Origin: Candidatus Sulfotelmatobacter sp.
Lineage (GTDB): Bacteria; Acidobacteriota; Terriglobia; Terriglobales; Acidobacteriaceae
Assembly (NCBI GenBank): GCA_017883385.1
Contig: JADGNQ010000020.1
Location: forward strand, 1-58,499
Length of the DNA: 58,499 nt
Reading direction: 5' to 3'
This document shows positions 1 to 8,461 of this stretch, piece after piece (the stretch's first letter is position 1; the number at the start of each line of letters is the position of its first letter). The notes beneath the pieces are model-generated. The model was not told the DNA's origin and did not search any database. It was given only the letters and a program-made list of their open reading frames with translations. A program made the position numbers and the translations under genes.

Positions 1-421
1 CCAGCCGTCCCACGCTCACCGGCAATTTGAAGCGCTTCCGTCCAGCGCTGCCGGGATTGAAATAGAGCACGCCGTCCCGCGTCTCCTGCTTTGGGACATG
101 ACTGTGGCCTGAGATCACGACGCTGAATCCAGCGGCTTTAGGGTTGAGATCGAGCTGCGCCAAGTCGTGCAGCACGTAAATGGAAATGCCGCCGAGCTCG
201 ACCACTTCGGTGTCCGGCAACTTGCGGCCCCACGTGTCTTTGTCGACATTGCCGCGGATGGCGGTCACTGGTGCAATTGCAGCAAGCTGATCGAGAATCT
301 CCGGTGCGCCCACATCGCCGGCATGAATTATGTGCTGTGAAGCGCGTAACGCTTCGAGCGCCTCGGTCCGAAGCAAGCCGTGGGTGTCGGAGATGACGCC
401 GATGAGGATGGGAGTTCTCAG
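1..421 (-). CDS. YfcE/MJ0936-type metallophosphoesterase, 3' end outside window
   Basis: About 140 residues are visible and the stop codon lies beyond position 1. The N-terminal motif GVISDTHG, followed by HAGDVG, GNVD and later SGHSHVPK and NPGS, is the metal-binding signature of calcineurin-like phosphodiesterases of the YfcE type (Mn-dependent hydrolysis of phosphodiesters, cytoplasmic). Family members are about 150-165 residues, so little is missing. No ATG, GTG or TTG precedes the ISDTH motif in frame after the upstream stop, so I place the start at a CTG (419-421). This start is unusual and uncertain. The gene follows the thioesterase stop by about 16 nt on the same strand, which suggests co-transcription and perhaps translational coupling. 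Confidence 0.8.
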   Translation of the reverse strand, partial: MRTPILIGVISDTHGLLRTEALEALRASQHIIHAGDVGAPEILDQLAAIAPVTAIRGNVDKDTWGRKLPDTEVVELGGISIYVLHDLAQLDLNPKAAGFSVVISGHSHVPKQETRDGVLYFNPGSAGRKRFKLPVSVGRL

Positions 422-437
422 GTCTCGGTTTCCTGTC

Positions 438-827
438 TCACTTGCCCTTCATTTTCTCGACGAACTTGCCGACGCTGACCACCGCCCGGCCCACCGTACC
501 ACGCCCAATCTCGCGCACGTCGTCGCGCGCGGTGACACGCAGGGTATAGAAGCGCCCATCAAACGATTCCAGCACGGCTTCCGCCCTGATGCGGGCTCCA
601 ATGCCGCTGGCGGCGCGATGATCGATGTGGATGGATGTGCCCACAGTGATCTCGTCGCCTTCGCAGTAAGGCTGCAACGCGCGAAACGACGCCGTCTCCA
701 TCAGCCGGATCATGTCCGGTGTCGAATACACGGGCGGCAATTCGGGATGATGCGCCGCCAGCGTGTGCTCGAATGCGACCGTTTCCTCGGCCTCGCCCCG
801 AGTTCCCATGGGAATTTCTTTAGCCAC
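438..827 (-). CDS. FlK-like hotdog thioesterase (129 aa)
   Basis: A short hotdog-fold protein resembling fluoroacetyl-CoA thioesterase FlK and related acyl-CoA thioesterases. The segment with HPELPPVYSTPDMIRLME followed by the RAASGIGA stretch fits that family. The family hydrolyses small acyl-CoA esters; the actual substrate here cannot be told. I chose the GTG at 825-827 because AGGAGAG lies about 8 nt upstream. A longer reading from a TTG at 860 would run through the preceding terminator hairpin. It is followed closely by the phosphodiesterase gene. Confidence 0.75.
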   Translation of the reverse strand: MAKEIPMGTRGEAEETVAFEHTLAAHHPELPPVYSTPDMIRLMETASFRALQPYCEGDEITVGTSIHIDHRAASGIGARIRAEAVLESFDGRFYTLRVTARDDVREIGRGTVGRAVVSVGKFVEKMKGK

Positions 828-842
828 TATTTCTATCTCTCC

Positions 843-884
843 TAAAAAGAAATGAGCCAACGATTCTACCGAATCATTGGCTCA
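843..884 (-). terminator. Rho-independent terminator after the CADD-like gene
   Basis: On the minus strand a 14-bp stem (13 of 14 paired, arms 871-884 and 853-866) with loop GGTA is followed directly by a T-rich TTTCTTTTT tract. It lies 22 nt beyond the stop of the CADD-like gene, so that gene is probably transcribed alone, with the thioesterase starting just after. Confidence 0.8.
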
Positions 885-906
885 AACCTGCCATCCTGCG
901 CTCGCG

Positions 907-1620
907 CTACGCGGCAGCGATCGCCGTCCGCCGCGCGTCAATCCCGTCCAGAGCCCGCCACAGAGCGCGCGCTGCGTTCTCGGCCGCACTCAGAGCCGCA
1001 TCCGCGGCCTCGGGGTGGGCGGCAATGCGCTTCTCGAGCTGCGCGCGCCACACGCGTGAGTGATGCACATCGGCGGTGGCGTGCAGCGAGAAGTAGCCGC
1101 AAGTCTTGTCGTCGGCGCGGTACATCTCGCGCAGACCACGCTCCTTTTCCTGCGCAATGCGAGGCACCTGCGACTCGTAGGTATAGAAAGCGGCCAGTGC
1201 TTCCTCGGGGGAACCTTCGCTGGCCACGCGCTGGAAGTACGCAATAAGTTGCCGGATCTCCGGCACCGGACTGTGCCACTCCAGATTGCGGCTCGATCCC
1301 ATCCCTTCGGCAAAGTCGAGCCAAAGATCGGAATGCGGAACCGCACTCTTTCCCTGCCGCTCTTCCACGCCCTTCTCGTCGCACATGTTCGCCAGCACCG
1401 CGCGCCGCAGTTCGCCTTCCTCCAGGCGCATGCCAAGAGCCGCCAGGTAGGACGGAAACGCTTCGACGTGATGGAAGTAGTCCTGCGCATATTCACGCAG
1501 ATCGTTGCGAGTCAACGTGCCCGCCGACCATGCCTTGTAAAACGGGTGGCAAAGCAGGTCATACTTCCCGATGCGCGCCTCCAGTTGCTCGAAGAATTCG
1601 GCGGTTTTGGCGGTATTCAT
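907..1620 (-). CDS. CADD-like TenA/PqqC-fold di-metal oxygenase, probable self-sacrificing pABA synthase
   Basis: A 237-residue all-helical TenA/PqqC-superfamily protein of the CADD (folate-linked) subgroup. The Chlamydia CADD protein makes p-aminobenzoate for folate synthesis by oxidising one of its own tyrosines at a dinuclear metal site and using a lysine as amino donor. The equivalents can be counted here: metal ligands Glu82, His96, Glu149, His180, Asp184, His187, the tyrosine in HPFY (Tyr28) and the lysine in QEKE (Lys159). Start: the ATG at 1618-1620 follows AGGGGG by about 6 nt. Divergent from mnmG and closed by its own terminator. A thiaminase-type role is possible but fits the residues less well. 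Confidence 0.85.
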   Translation of the reverse strand: MNTAKTAEFFEQLEARIGKYDLLCHPFYKAWSAGTLTRNDLREYAQDYFHHVEAFPSYLAALGMRLEEGELRRAVLANMCDEKGVEERQGKSAVPHSDLWLDFAEGMGSSRNLEWHSPVPEIRQLIAYFQRVASEGSPEEALAAFYTYESQVPRIAQEKERGLREMYRADDKTCGYFSLHATADVHHSRVWRAQLEKRIAAHPEAADAALSAAENAARALWRALDGIDARRTAIAAA

Positions 1621-1765
1621 GATGCCCCCCTGGGAGTTTCGTTGGATAGCCCAATATAAGGGCGGGAAAGCAGGTCGGCAAGTGATGCAGATCACGCGGC
1701 CCGCCAAGTTGCTAGAATGAAAGAAGAAACAGTTTGCAAGGTCTTCTGGGGTTCCGCCTCTTCCC

Positions 1766-3952
1766 ATGCAGTTTACCGAACAGTTCGACGTAGTTGTGGT
1801 CGGCGCCGGCCATGCGGGATGCGAAGCCGCGATGGCCGCGGCGCGCATGGGACTCAAGACCGCCCTCTACACGCTCAACGTCGACCTGATTGCACAGATG
1901 TCGTGCAACCCAGCTGTCGGCGGCATTGCCAAGGGACACCTGGTCCGTGAAGTCGACGCGCTCGGCGGCATCATGGGCGAAATCACCGATGCGGTCGGCA
2001 TCCAGTTCCGCCTGCTGAATACATCGCGCGGTCCAGCCGTGTGGTCGCCGCGCGCGCAATGCGACAAACAGGCCTACCGCCTCAAGATGCGCGAGGTGCT
2101 GGAGTCGCAGCCGAATCTGAAGATCAAGCAGGCGGAAGTAGCGGATCTGATTCTGGAAGAAAGCTGTCAGCTGTCAGCTCTCAGCTTTCAGCAAAGTTGG
2201 GAAGGGCACGACTTTAGTCGTGCCGAAGAAGCCTTGGTTGGACATGCGGCTTTAGCCGCTGAGGGCTCGGGTCTTACTGAGAACCGAGAACTGAGAACTG
2301 AGAACTCGCTTCGCGTTCTCGGCATTCGCCTGCGCGACGGCCGCACCGTCAGCGCACAGGCCGTCATCATCACGACGGGAACGTTCCTCAACGGGCTCAT
2401 CCACTGCGGCGAGCAGCAGTATCCGGCCGGACGTTCGGGCGAACCGGCTGCCGTCCTGCTCGGCGAGGCCTTGAAGAAGCTGGGCCTGCGCGGCTGCCGC
2501 CTCAAAACCGGCACCCCGCCGCGTCTCGATGGACGCACCATCGACTGGTCGCGGTTCGCGGTGCAGCCCGGTGATGTCGATCCCACACCCTTCAGCTTCC
2601 GCACGAAGCGGGTTGCGCATCACGATTCGCAAGTGCCCTGCTACATCGCCTGGACCACAGCTGAAACCCACCGCATTATCCGCGAGAACGTGCACCGCTC
2701 TCCCATGTACAGCGGCCAGATTCAGTCGATCGGCCCGCGCTACTGTCCCTCGATCGAAGACAAGATTGTGAAATTTCCCGACAAGGAAATGCACCAGCTT
2801 TTTCTCGAGCCCGAGGGCCTGAACACGCACGAAATCTACGTCAACGGGATGAGCACGTCGCTTCCTGTGGAAGTGCAGTTGGCGATCCTGAAGTCGATCC
2901 CTGGCCTTGAGAACGCCGAGATGCTGCGTCCCGGCTACGCCATCGAATACGATTCGATCGATCCCACGGAACTGCAGCGCACGCTCGAGACGCGCAAGAT
3001 CGCCCACCTATTTCTCGCCGGCCAGATCAATGGCACGTCGGGCTACGAAGAAGCCGCGTGTCAGGGACTGATGGCCGGCATCAACGCCGCCTTGCAAGTG
3101 AAGCGGCAGCCGCCGCTGATCCTCGATCGCACCGAGGCCTACACCGCGATCCTGATCGACGACCTCATTTCCAAGGGCACCAACGAGCCCTACCGGATGT
3201 TCACGTCGCGGGCGGAGTTCCGGCTGCACCTGCGCATCGACAACGCCGACCGCCGCCTCACCCCACACGGCCGGCGCGTGGGCCTGATCGCGGACGACGC
3301 TTGGTCGAATTTTCAAGAAAAGCAGCAGCGATTGAAAAAGCTCAAGAAGTTGTTGGAGAGTACCAGACTAACGCCCGCACTCTTGGAGAAAACCGCAGCG
3401 AATGTGGGGACAGCCGCCCCCGGCTGTCCAGCGGAGCGAAGCTCCGCAGTTGCCGGTGCTGAGGAGACCCCTCTCACTGCAGCGATCGGCCAAACCTTGG
3501 CGCAACTCGTGAAGCGTCCCGAAGTGACGGTCGAGCACTTGGTCCCGATCCTGCGCGAACTCACGCCGGAGTTTTTCGCAAGAAATTCCTCCGTGTCCTC
3601 TGTGTCCGGAGCCTGCCCTGAGCGGAGTCGAAGGGTGGTGAAGCTTTCTTCGGAAGTGAGAAACGAACTCAAGTCCGTCGAGACCGAGATCAAATACGAA
3701 GGCTACCTGCTGCAGCAGCAGCGCGCCATGGAACGCCTGAAAAAGTCCGAGCAGCACACCATCCCCGACTGGTTCGACTATCGGTCTGTCAGCGGACTCT
3801 CCCGCGAGATGCAGGAAAAGCTCAGTAAAGTACAGCCACGCACACTGGGCCACGCCTCGCGCATCCCGGGCGTCACGCCGGCGGCCGTCTCGCTGGTGAA
3901 TGTCTACATTGAGATCCAGGCCCGCCGCCGCGAGCAGGCCGCAGCCCTCTAA
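1766..3952 (+). CDS. mnmG: tRNA uridine-5-carboxymethylaminomethyl enzyme MnmG with three repeat-derived insertions
   Basis: FAD-binding subunit of the MnmE-MnmG complex that installs the cmnm5 group on U34 of tRNAs. The FAD motif [12 protein letters not shown] is at residues 11-22, with [26 protein letters not shown] and the C-terminal helical domain (IPDWFDY) all present. At 728 residues it is roughly 80-100 longer than usual. The excess lies in three blocks built from dispersed repeats: residues about 132-182 (nt 2161-2310), 546-575 (nt 3403-3460) and 605-626 (nt 3577-3642). The reading frame is kept through all three. The partner gene mnmE is 5 kb away and is also invaded. The start is the ATG at 1766; no strong ribosome binding site is seen. 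Confidence 0.95.
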   Translation: MQFTEQFDVVVVGAGHAGCEAAMAAARMGLKTALYTLNVDLIAQMSCNPAVGGIAKGHLVREVDALGGIMGEITDAVGIQFRLLNTSRGPAVWSPRAQCDKQAYRLKMREVLESQPNLKIKQAEVADLILEESCQLSALSFQQSWEGHDFSRAEEALVGHAALAAEGSGLTENRELRTENSLRVLGIRLRDGRTVSAQAVIITTGTFLNGLIHCGEQQYPAGRSGEPAAVLLGEALKKLGLRGCRLKTGTPPRLDGRTIDWSRFAVQPGDVDPTPFSFRTKRVAHHDSQVPCYIAWTTAETHRIIRENVHRSPMYSGQIQSIGPRYCPSIEDKIVKFPDKEMHQLFLEPEGLNTHEIYVNGMSTSLPVEVQLAILKSIPGLENAEMLRPGYAIEYDSIDPTELQRTLETRKIAHLFLAGQINGTSGYEEAACQGLMAGINAALQVKRQPPLILDRTEAYTAILIDDLISKGTNEPYRMFTSRAEFRLHLRIDNADRRLTPHGRRVGLIADDAWSNFQEKQQRLKKLKKLLESTRLTPALLEKTAANVGTAAPGCPAERSSAVAGAEETPLTAAIGQTLAQLVKRPEVTVEHLVPILRELTPEFFARNSSVSSVSGACPERSRRVVKLSSEVRNELKSVETEIKYEGYLLQQQRAMERLKKSEQHTIPDWFDYRSVSGLSREMQEKLSKVQPRTLGHASRIPGVTPAAVSLVNVYIEIQARRREQAAAL
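2161..2310 (+). repeat. Composite repeat insertion inside mnmG (50 codons)
   Basis: This 150-nt block has no counterpart in ordinary MnmG. It joins three repeat types seen between genes elsewhere: iterated CAGCTGT/CAGCTCT words (as at 56631-56732), the palindromes GGCACGACTTTAGTCGTGCC and CGGCTTTAGCCG, and iterated GAGAACTGA words (as in thiE). Its length is a multiple of three and it contains no stop. Confidence 0.8.
3403..3449 (+). repeat. TGTGGGGACAGCC palindrome, copy 1 (inside mnmG)
   Basis: A GGACAGCC / GGCTGTCC stem is followed by a second small hairpin (GCGGAG...CTCCGC). Related copies lie at 10360-10404, 22338-22387 (opposite orientation), 51146-51190 and 52283-52325. This one is translated as part of MnmG. 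Confidence 0.85.
3577..3642 (+). repeat. Repeat insertion inside mnmG with CCCTGAGCGGAGTCGAAGGG
   Basis: Iterated TCCGTGTCCTCTGTG words are followed by the imperfect palindrome at 3616-3635. The same palindrome type occurs in mnmE (10303-10321) and between the CoA transferase genes (53051-53108). MnmG homology resumes directly after it with LSSEVRNEL. Confidence 0.8.
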
Positions 3953-3959
3953 TGTTTGC

Positions 3960-4084
3960 TTTTCTCTGCAAGCTTCGCGGATTCTCTTTGCGAACTTTGC
4001 GGTTAAAGGCTGTTTCTGTGGATCGAGCGAAGAGCTCTTAACCGCTGAGTTCGCAAAGAAAATCCGCCAAGCTCGCAAAGAAAA
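3960..4084. repeat. Long imperfect inverted repeat between convergent genes
   Basis: Arms of about 47 nt (3960-4006 and 4038-4084) match at roughly 40 positions when one is reverse-complemented. Both arms iterate CTTTGCGA-like words. It fills the spacer between mnmG and the convergent TPR gene and could form a strong hairpin in both transcripts, acting as a bidirectional terminator. That role is inferred. Confidence 0.75.
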
Positions 4085-4119
4085 CGTCCAACTGGCAGCC
4101 CCGCGACGAGGTCTGTAAC

Positions 4120-5193
4120 TTACGGATGCGCGTCCTGCCTGGCCTGCAATTCCTGCCCAAGCTTCAACTCACTCTCCGCTTCCTCTTTCTTCCCCATGTC
4201 GCGGTAAGCCAGGCCCAGCAGATGGTGGGCGGTGGGATTGTTGGGGTCCATGGATGCCGCCCGCTTCAGGGCACGCACCGCTAATTCAAACTCGCCTTTT
4301 TTTTCGAGCACCTTCCCCATGAGGATGTAAGGCCCTGTCGAGCTCGCATCGAGCCAAATCGATCGCTGCAGCAACCGCTCGGCATCCTCGTATTTTTGAA
4401 TTCGGGAATAGGCATCGGCCAGCTTGTAGTACGTCGCGGCGTTCGCCGGATTAATGGCCAGTTCCTTCTGAAATTCTGCGATCGCTTCGGGAATCCGCGA
4501 TTTGTAGACATACAGCTCACCCAGCAGGAAATGGGCCAGCGGCAGTTTCGGATCGAGTGCCGCAGCCTTCTGCGCATACTCTTCCGCCACCGGATCGTAT
4601 TCCTGGCGGAACAGCATGCGCGCGGTGAACAAATAGCTCGCGGCAGAGTCCGGTGGCACATCGAACATCTTGCCAAACGCCTTGCGCGCCTGCTCGTAGT
4701 CCTTGGTCTGGATGTAGCAGACGCCCAGAATGTAGGAAGCGTCCACATTGGCTCGCGAGTACCAGCCTTGGACTTTTTCCAGCAATGGGATCGCGTCTGC
4801 GGGATGTCCGCCCAGGTAATACGACAGGCCCAGCAGTTGAATGGCCTCGCCATTCGCGGGGTCTGCGGCGGTAGCCTTCTTCAGATATTCGATTGCCTTG
4901 GGGAAATCGCTCTTCTTGTAAAACGCCGTACCCAGCTCCAGGGCGAGGCCTTTGGTGGCGGGTGCGCTGGTTTCGAGAGTCTGCAACTCTACGATGGCGT
5001 CGTCGAGCTTGCCTTGCTGCATCAGCTTTCGCGCCTGCCCAAACTCAGAGGGTGCGTTTGCGGAGCTTTGCGATGATTGAGGGGCGGGCCCTTCGGGCGG
5101 GGTCGTCTGCCCAACTCCATTCGCAGAGAATACCCACACCAGTACGGGAAGGCTCAAGAATCGAACAATAAGACGCAAGTGAATTCCCTGCAT
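4120..5193 (-). CDS. Exported TPR protein (357 aa)
   Basis: An N-terminal hydrophobic segment of about 20 residues (RLIVRFLSLPVLVWVFSA) looks like a signal peptide or membrane anchor, followed by a Gln/Ser/Pro-rich stretch. From about residue 50 to the end are tandem TPR-type helical pairs with the usual A/G/Y/P pattern. TPR arrays bind other proteins; no enzyme domain is present and the partner is unknown. I chose the ATG at 5191-5193; a TTG shortly downstream after AGGGAA is an alternative. A covarying hairpin repeat sits just upstream, between it and the stop of the copper monooxygenase gene on the same strand. Confidence 0.8.
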   Translation of the reverse strand: MQGIHLRLIVRFLSLPVLVWVFSANGVGQTTPPEGPAPQSSQSSANAPSEFGQARKLMQQGKLDDAIVELQTLETSAPATKGLALELGTAFYKKSDFPKAIEYLKKATAADPANGEAIQLLGLSYYLGGHPADAIPLLEKVQGWYSRANVDASYILGVCYIQTKDYEQARKAFGKMFDVPPDSAASYLFTARMLFRQEYDPVAEEYAQKAAALDPKLPLAHFLLGELYVYKSRIPEAIAEFQKELAINPANAATYYKLADAYSRIQKYEDAERLLQRSIWLDASSTGPYILMGKVLEKKGEFELAVRALKRAASMDPNNPTAHHLLGLAYRDMGKKEEAESELKLGQELQARQDAHP

Positions 5194-5222
5194 ATCGAGG
5201 ATTAAAGCACAGGAATGAACTG

Positions 5223-5277
5223 GGTGCCCCATCCTAATCTCGCGTTCTTTGCGATGTTAGGGTGTGGGTTTTGACTT
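5223..5277 (+). repeat. GTTCTTT-loop hairpin, copy 1
   Basis: A stem (5227-5243 with 5251-5268) encloses the loop GTTCTTT. It is preceded by GGTGCCCCAT and followed by TTTTGACTT, as in copies 2-4. The stem sequence differs between copies but pairing is kept. Confidence 0.85.
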
Positions 5278-7056
5278 CTAGTACGGGCTCACTTCCTTCC
5301 GCAGCGCCTCCAGATTTTCCTTCGCGATCGCCTGATTGGGATCAATTTGCAAAGCGCGCTCAAAGTGCGACTTCGCTTCAGGAAAGCGTCCCATCTGGGC
5401 CAGGGCGGTTCCCAGGTTCGCCTCCACATTGGCGTCATCCGGCTGCAACTGCAACGCGAGGGTGAATTGTTGCGACGCTCCTTCAAAATCGTCCTGCCCC
5501 GCCAGCGCGAAGCCCAAGTTGTAGTGCGCATCAAAATAGTCCGGACGCGCCTTCAACGCCGTGCGCAGGTATCCCGCCCCACGATCGGGATGCCCCGCAG
5601 CTACCAGAGCCGCGCCCAGAGCGTTGTTCGCGGCCGCATCCTCCGGACGCAGGCGCACCGCCAGTTCGTACTCGCCGATCGCCGCATCCAGCTTGTCCTT
5701 CGCCTGCAGCATCGCCGCCAGGTTGTAATGCGCTTCGAAGTCGCCAGGATTCTTCTCCACGTTATGGCGTGCAAGGGCCTCCTGCAGCGCCATCCGCGGA
5801 TCGCCCAACGCCGCGTCGAAATTCACCGGCAGCACCTGCAGCCACAAATGACACATCTCATCGCGCGAACGATTCCCACCCACAACCCGCGCCGGAGGCT
5901 GATTCGGATTCAGCGGATTCTCGTCGGAATTGTCATACGTATAGCGCAGACTCACCTTCGTGCCCTTTGGCAGTCGCACCGGCTGGGTATAGCGATACAC
6001 CGCCTGCCAGTTCAGGTTCCAATGCGGAATATGGATCAGCGTCTTCTTCGTACCGTCGGGCAATGTGGCAAATGCCTGAATGTCCTTCCCGAGATAGTGT
6101 GCATGCGGATAGATCGCCATCAGGTCCACGTCGACTGGCAGCGTGAACTCGTCCGTGACCAGAAAATCTTTCCGTCCCGGCGGGATATCGAGTTGCACGT
6201 CGTTCTCGAGTTGCAACAGCATGGGCAACTTGGTCGCAGCTTGCGGCGTGAAGTAGAGCCCAATGCTCGGCTGGATCACTTCCGGTTTCCCGGAGGGCTG
6301 CAGGTGCGTGTTAAGAATCAGGTCCGTGCCTTTGTCGAGGCGCAGTGCCATACCCTCCGGCTCAACGTAAGGAACTGTGCCCGGCTTCCAGAAAAGCAGG
6401 TGGCTGTCAGGATCGAACACTTGCGACTCGATGCGAATCTCCATACCGCCGAAACCCGCGCCCGGCTCAGCTTCGCGCTTGCGCGATGCGCTGGAACGAT
6501 CCACCAGAATGTTCGCATGGTGTACGTAGCGCTTGTCGCCGGGACGAATCTCGATCGCCTTCACCCAGCGCGTCTCCGTGATCGGCACGGGAAAGATAAA
6601 GTTCCAGTACGTGTCCGTCCTCTGCGGAGAAAGTTCGAGCGGCTTCTTCGCGGTGAGCACAAGATCAGGCTTGCCCAGTTGCCATCCCTCGACGAACTTC
6701 GGAGGCGCCGGCAAATCTTTTGTGTCGCCTTCCAGAGCGCCCTGCTCGACCCAGCGCTGAATCAAATCAATTCCTGCCTGCGCCAGCCGCATCTCGTCGG
6801 CGAATTTCAACTGCTGCGGTTCGGGCAGCCACGGCGGCATGGCGCGCGACCGGGTTACGTCGGCAATCTGGCGGGCGTGCTTTTTCGCGTCAGAGTATGT
6901 GAGCAGAGAGAACGGCGCAGCTTCACCCGGCCGGTGGCACATCGCGCAGGAGCGAAACATGATGGGCGCAATGTCGCGATTGAAGGTGACGGGCTTCGAA
7001 TCCTGTGCCGCGAGCGCCACGCTCACTCCGATCACGAGCCAATGGATGCGGATCAT
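5278..7056 (-). CDS. Secreted cytochrome c / type II copper monooxygenase / TPR fusion (592 aa)
   Basis: After a signal peptide comes a c-type heme motif CAMCH near residue 40. A two-domain copper type II, ascorbate-dependent monooxygenase-like region follows, with candidate copper ligands in YVHHANIL, NTHLQPSG and HAHYLG. From about residue 420 to the end are TPRs. PHM-type enzymes hydroxylate substrates with O2 at two copper sites. Here the heme domain could supply electrons in place of ascorbate, but this is inference. The start ATG (7054-7056) overlaps the redoxin stop as ATGA, so the two are probably translationally coupled. The extracytoplasmic substrate is unknown. Confidence 0.8.
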   Translation of the reverse strand: MIRIHWLVIGVSVALAAQDSKPVTFNRDIAPIMFRSCAMCHRPGEAAPFSLLTYSDAKKHARQIADVTRSRAMPPWLPEPQQLKFADEMRLAQAGIDLIQRWVEQGALEGDTKDLPAPPKFVEGWQLGKPDLVLTAKKPLELSPQRTDTYWNFIFPVPITETRWVKAIEIRPGDKRYVHHANILVDRSSASRKREAEPGAGFGGMEIRIESQVFDPDSHLLFWKPGTVPYVEPEGMALRLDKGTDLILNTHLQPSGKPEVIQPSIGLYFTPQAATKLPMLLQLENDVQLDIPPGRKDFLVTDEFTLPVDVDLMAIYPHAHYLGKDIQAFATLPDGTKKTLIHIPHWNLNWQAVYRYTQPVRLPKGTKVSLRYTYDNSDENPLNPNQPPARVVGGNRSRDEMCHLWLQVLPVNFDAALGDPRMALQEALARHNVEKNPGDFEAHYNLAAMLQAKDKLDAAIGEYELAVRLRPEDAAANNALGAALVAAGHPDRGAGYLRTALKARPDYFDAHYNLGFALAGQDDFEGASQQFTLALQLQPDDANVEANLGTALAQMGRFPEAKSHFERALQIDPNQAIAKENLEALRKEVSPY

Positions 7057-7607
7057 TCCAGATCGGAAATGTAGCATCCCACTCCCCTGACTTCGGCGCG
7101 AGCGGGGGCCTTGCCCGCCAAAGCCGCGTCCAGCGCGTCTTTCAGCTCATGCGTGGTGGGCGCTGCCCGCGCCCGGCCGGGTTCGATATACCAGTCGTCA
7201 ATGCGCCCGTCGTAGACAAGACGCCGGTCGCTAAAAACCGCCACTTCCGGCGTGATCTGCACGTGCCCCAGTTTGGCCAGCGTGTGCTCGGGGTCGGGGA
7301 ACGCAGGCAGGGAATAATGGTAGTCCGACAGATATTTTTGAATGTCCTCCGCAGAATCTGTCTTGTCGGGAAATACCAGAAAGAATTTCGCGCGATCGGA
7401 GTACGTCTTGCTGATCTTCTGAATCACCGGCGCATAGCGGCTCGAAATCGGACAGTCCCGTCGCAGAAACACCATCACGACAACCTTGTCCGGCGAAAGC
7501 AGTCTGGCCGCATTCCCGTCGTGATCAGCGCCCTGCTGCGAAAACACGGGCGCCGGGACGGAGACCAGCGCCGCAAGCGTCATGACGAATCGAAGGCCAA
7601 AGGACAT
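7053..7607 (-). CDS. Exported redoxin/AhpC-TSA-like thioredoxin-fold protein (184 aa)
   Basis: A signal peptide (about residues 1-23) precedes a thioredoxin fold. The motif RRDCPISSRYAP near residue 50 keeps a single active-site cysteine, with no second CxxC cysteine, so it is a one-Cys redoxin rather than a disulfide oxidoreductase of the CxxC type. The cis-proline region (VQITPEVAVF) is present. It is upstream of, and overlaps by 4 nt, the cytochrome/copper monooxygenase gene, which suggests a joint extracytoplasmic redox task. The ATG at 7605-7607 was chosen because the signal peptide starts there. Confidence 0.8.
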   Translation of the reverse strand: MSFGLRFVMTLAALVSVPAPVFSQQGADHDGNAARLLSPDKVVVMVFLRRDCPISSRYAPVIQKISKTYSDRAKFFLVFPDKTDSAEDIQKYLSDYHYSLPAFPDPEHTLAKLGHVQITPEVAVFSDRRLVYDGRIDDWYIEPGRARAAPTTHELKDALDAALAGKAPARAEVRGVGCYISDLE

Positions 7608-7798
7608 GCCGTTGCCCAGGGAGATCACCTGCGATTCTAAGATTCCGCGCCAGCACTGTCCATTCCCGGGACTTTCTCTGTGCACTCCGAGGCGGTTATC
7701 TGCTGCCGTTCTCCGCGCACTCCGCGGCCGTTCTCTGCGCCCTCTGCGGTTAAAAGCTTTTGTGCCGCGAGCCAGAACAAATCCCGCCCGTCCTGCCG

Positions 7799-7804
7799 TA
7801 CAAT
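7799..7804 (+). promoter_or_regulatory. Candidate -10 box for ruvA
   Basis: TACAAT lies 9 nt upstream of the ruvA ATG, with no Shine-Dalgarno sequence between. No convincing -35 is seen. If used, transcription would start at or next to the start codon. Confidence 0.35.
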
Positions 7805-7813
7805 CGCCTGAGC

Positions 7814-8401
7814 ATGATTGCCCACCTGCGTGGAAAGCTGCTGACCAAGCATCCCAACCAGGCTGTCGTCGAGACGGCCGGAGTCGGCTACGACGTGACC
7901 ATCAGCGTGCCGACGTTCTCCGATTTGCCCGCGGTTGGTGCCGAGGTCGCACTGCACATCCATACCCACGTGCGCGAAGACCTGATCGCGCTCTACGGAT
8001 TTCTGCGTCCTTCGGAGAAGCTGCTGTTCGAGAAACTGATCACGGTGAGCGGAATTGGGCCGAAGTTGGCCATCACGATTCTGAGCGGCATGGCGGCGGA
8101 CGAGATGGTGGGAGCGATCCGCGGCAACGATGTAGCTCGTCTCACGCGCATTCCCGGCATCGGCAAGAAGACCGCCGAGCGCATGGTGCTGGAACTGCGC
8201 GACAAGTTACCGGAAGCGGGACCGGCCGCCCCTGCAGCGCCGTCGCTGAACGCCACGGAAGAGGACGTACTCTCTGCTCTGCTGAACCTTGGCTATCAGC
8301 GGGCAGCCGCCGAAAAAGCCCTGGCGGACGTTGTAAAGGGTGGAGTTGCAAAATCCTTCGACCAGATGTTCCGGGCGGTTCTAGGGCGACTCTCAAAATA
8401 G
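7814..8401 (+). CDS. ruvA: Holliday junction branch migration subunit RuvA
   Basis: 195 residues, the family's usual size. It begins MIAHLRGKLL and carries the OB-fold domain, the helix-hairpin-helix motifs (VSGIGPKLAITIL and IPGIGKKTAERM) and the C-terminal domain III that contacts RuvB (ALLNLGYQ). RuvA binds four-way junctions and loads the RuvB motor. No ruvB or ruvC is visible nearby. A TACAAT box at 7799-7804 lies only 9 nt before the ATG, so the transcript may be leaderless. Confidence 0.97.
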   Translation: MIAHLRGKLLTKHPNQAVVETAGVGYDVTISVPTFSDLPAVGAEVALHIHTHVREDLIALYGFLRPSEKLLFEKLITVSGIGPKLAITILSGMAADEMVGAIRGNDVARLTRIPGIGKKTAERMVLELRDKLPEAGPAAPAAPSLNATEEDVLSALLNLGYQRAAAEKALADVVKGGVAKSFDQMFRAVLGRLSK

Positions 8402-8461
8402 CGCGTAGGGCGTAAATGTTTCGCTGAACACGGCGAGCAGGCTGCGATTTAATGCTCCGCC

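Noticed and set aside
5347..7074. 575-codon open frame on the plus strand
   Set aside because: Antisense to the cytochrome/copper monooxygenase gene; its product is Arg-rich and shows no domain.
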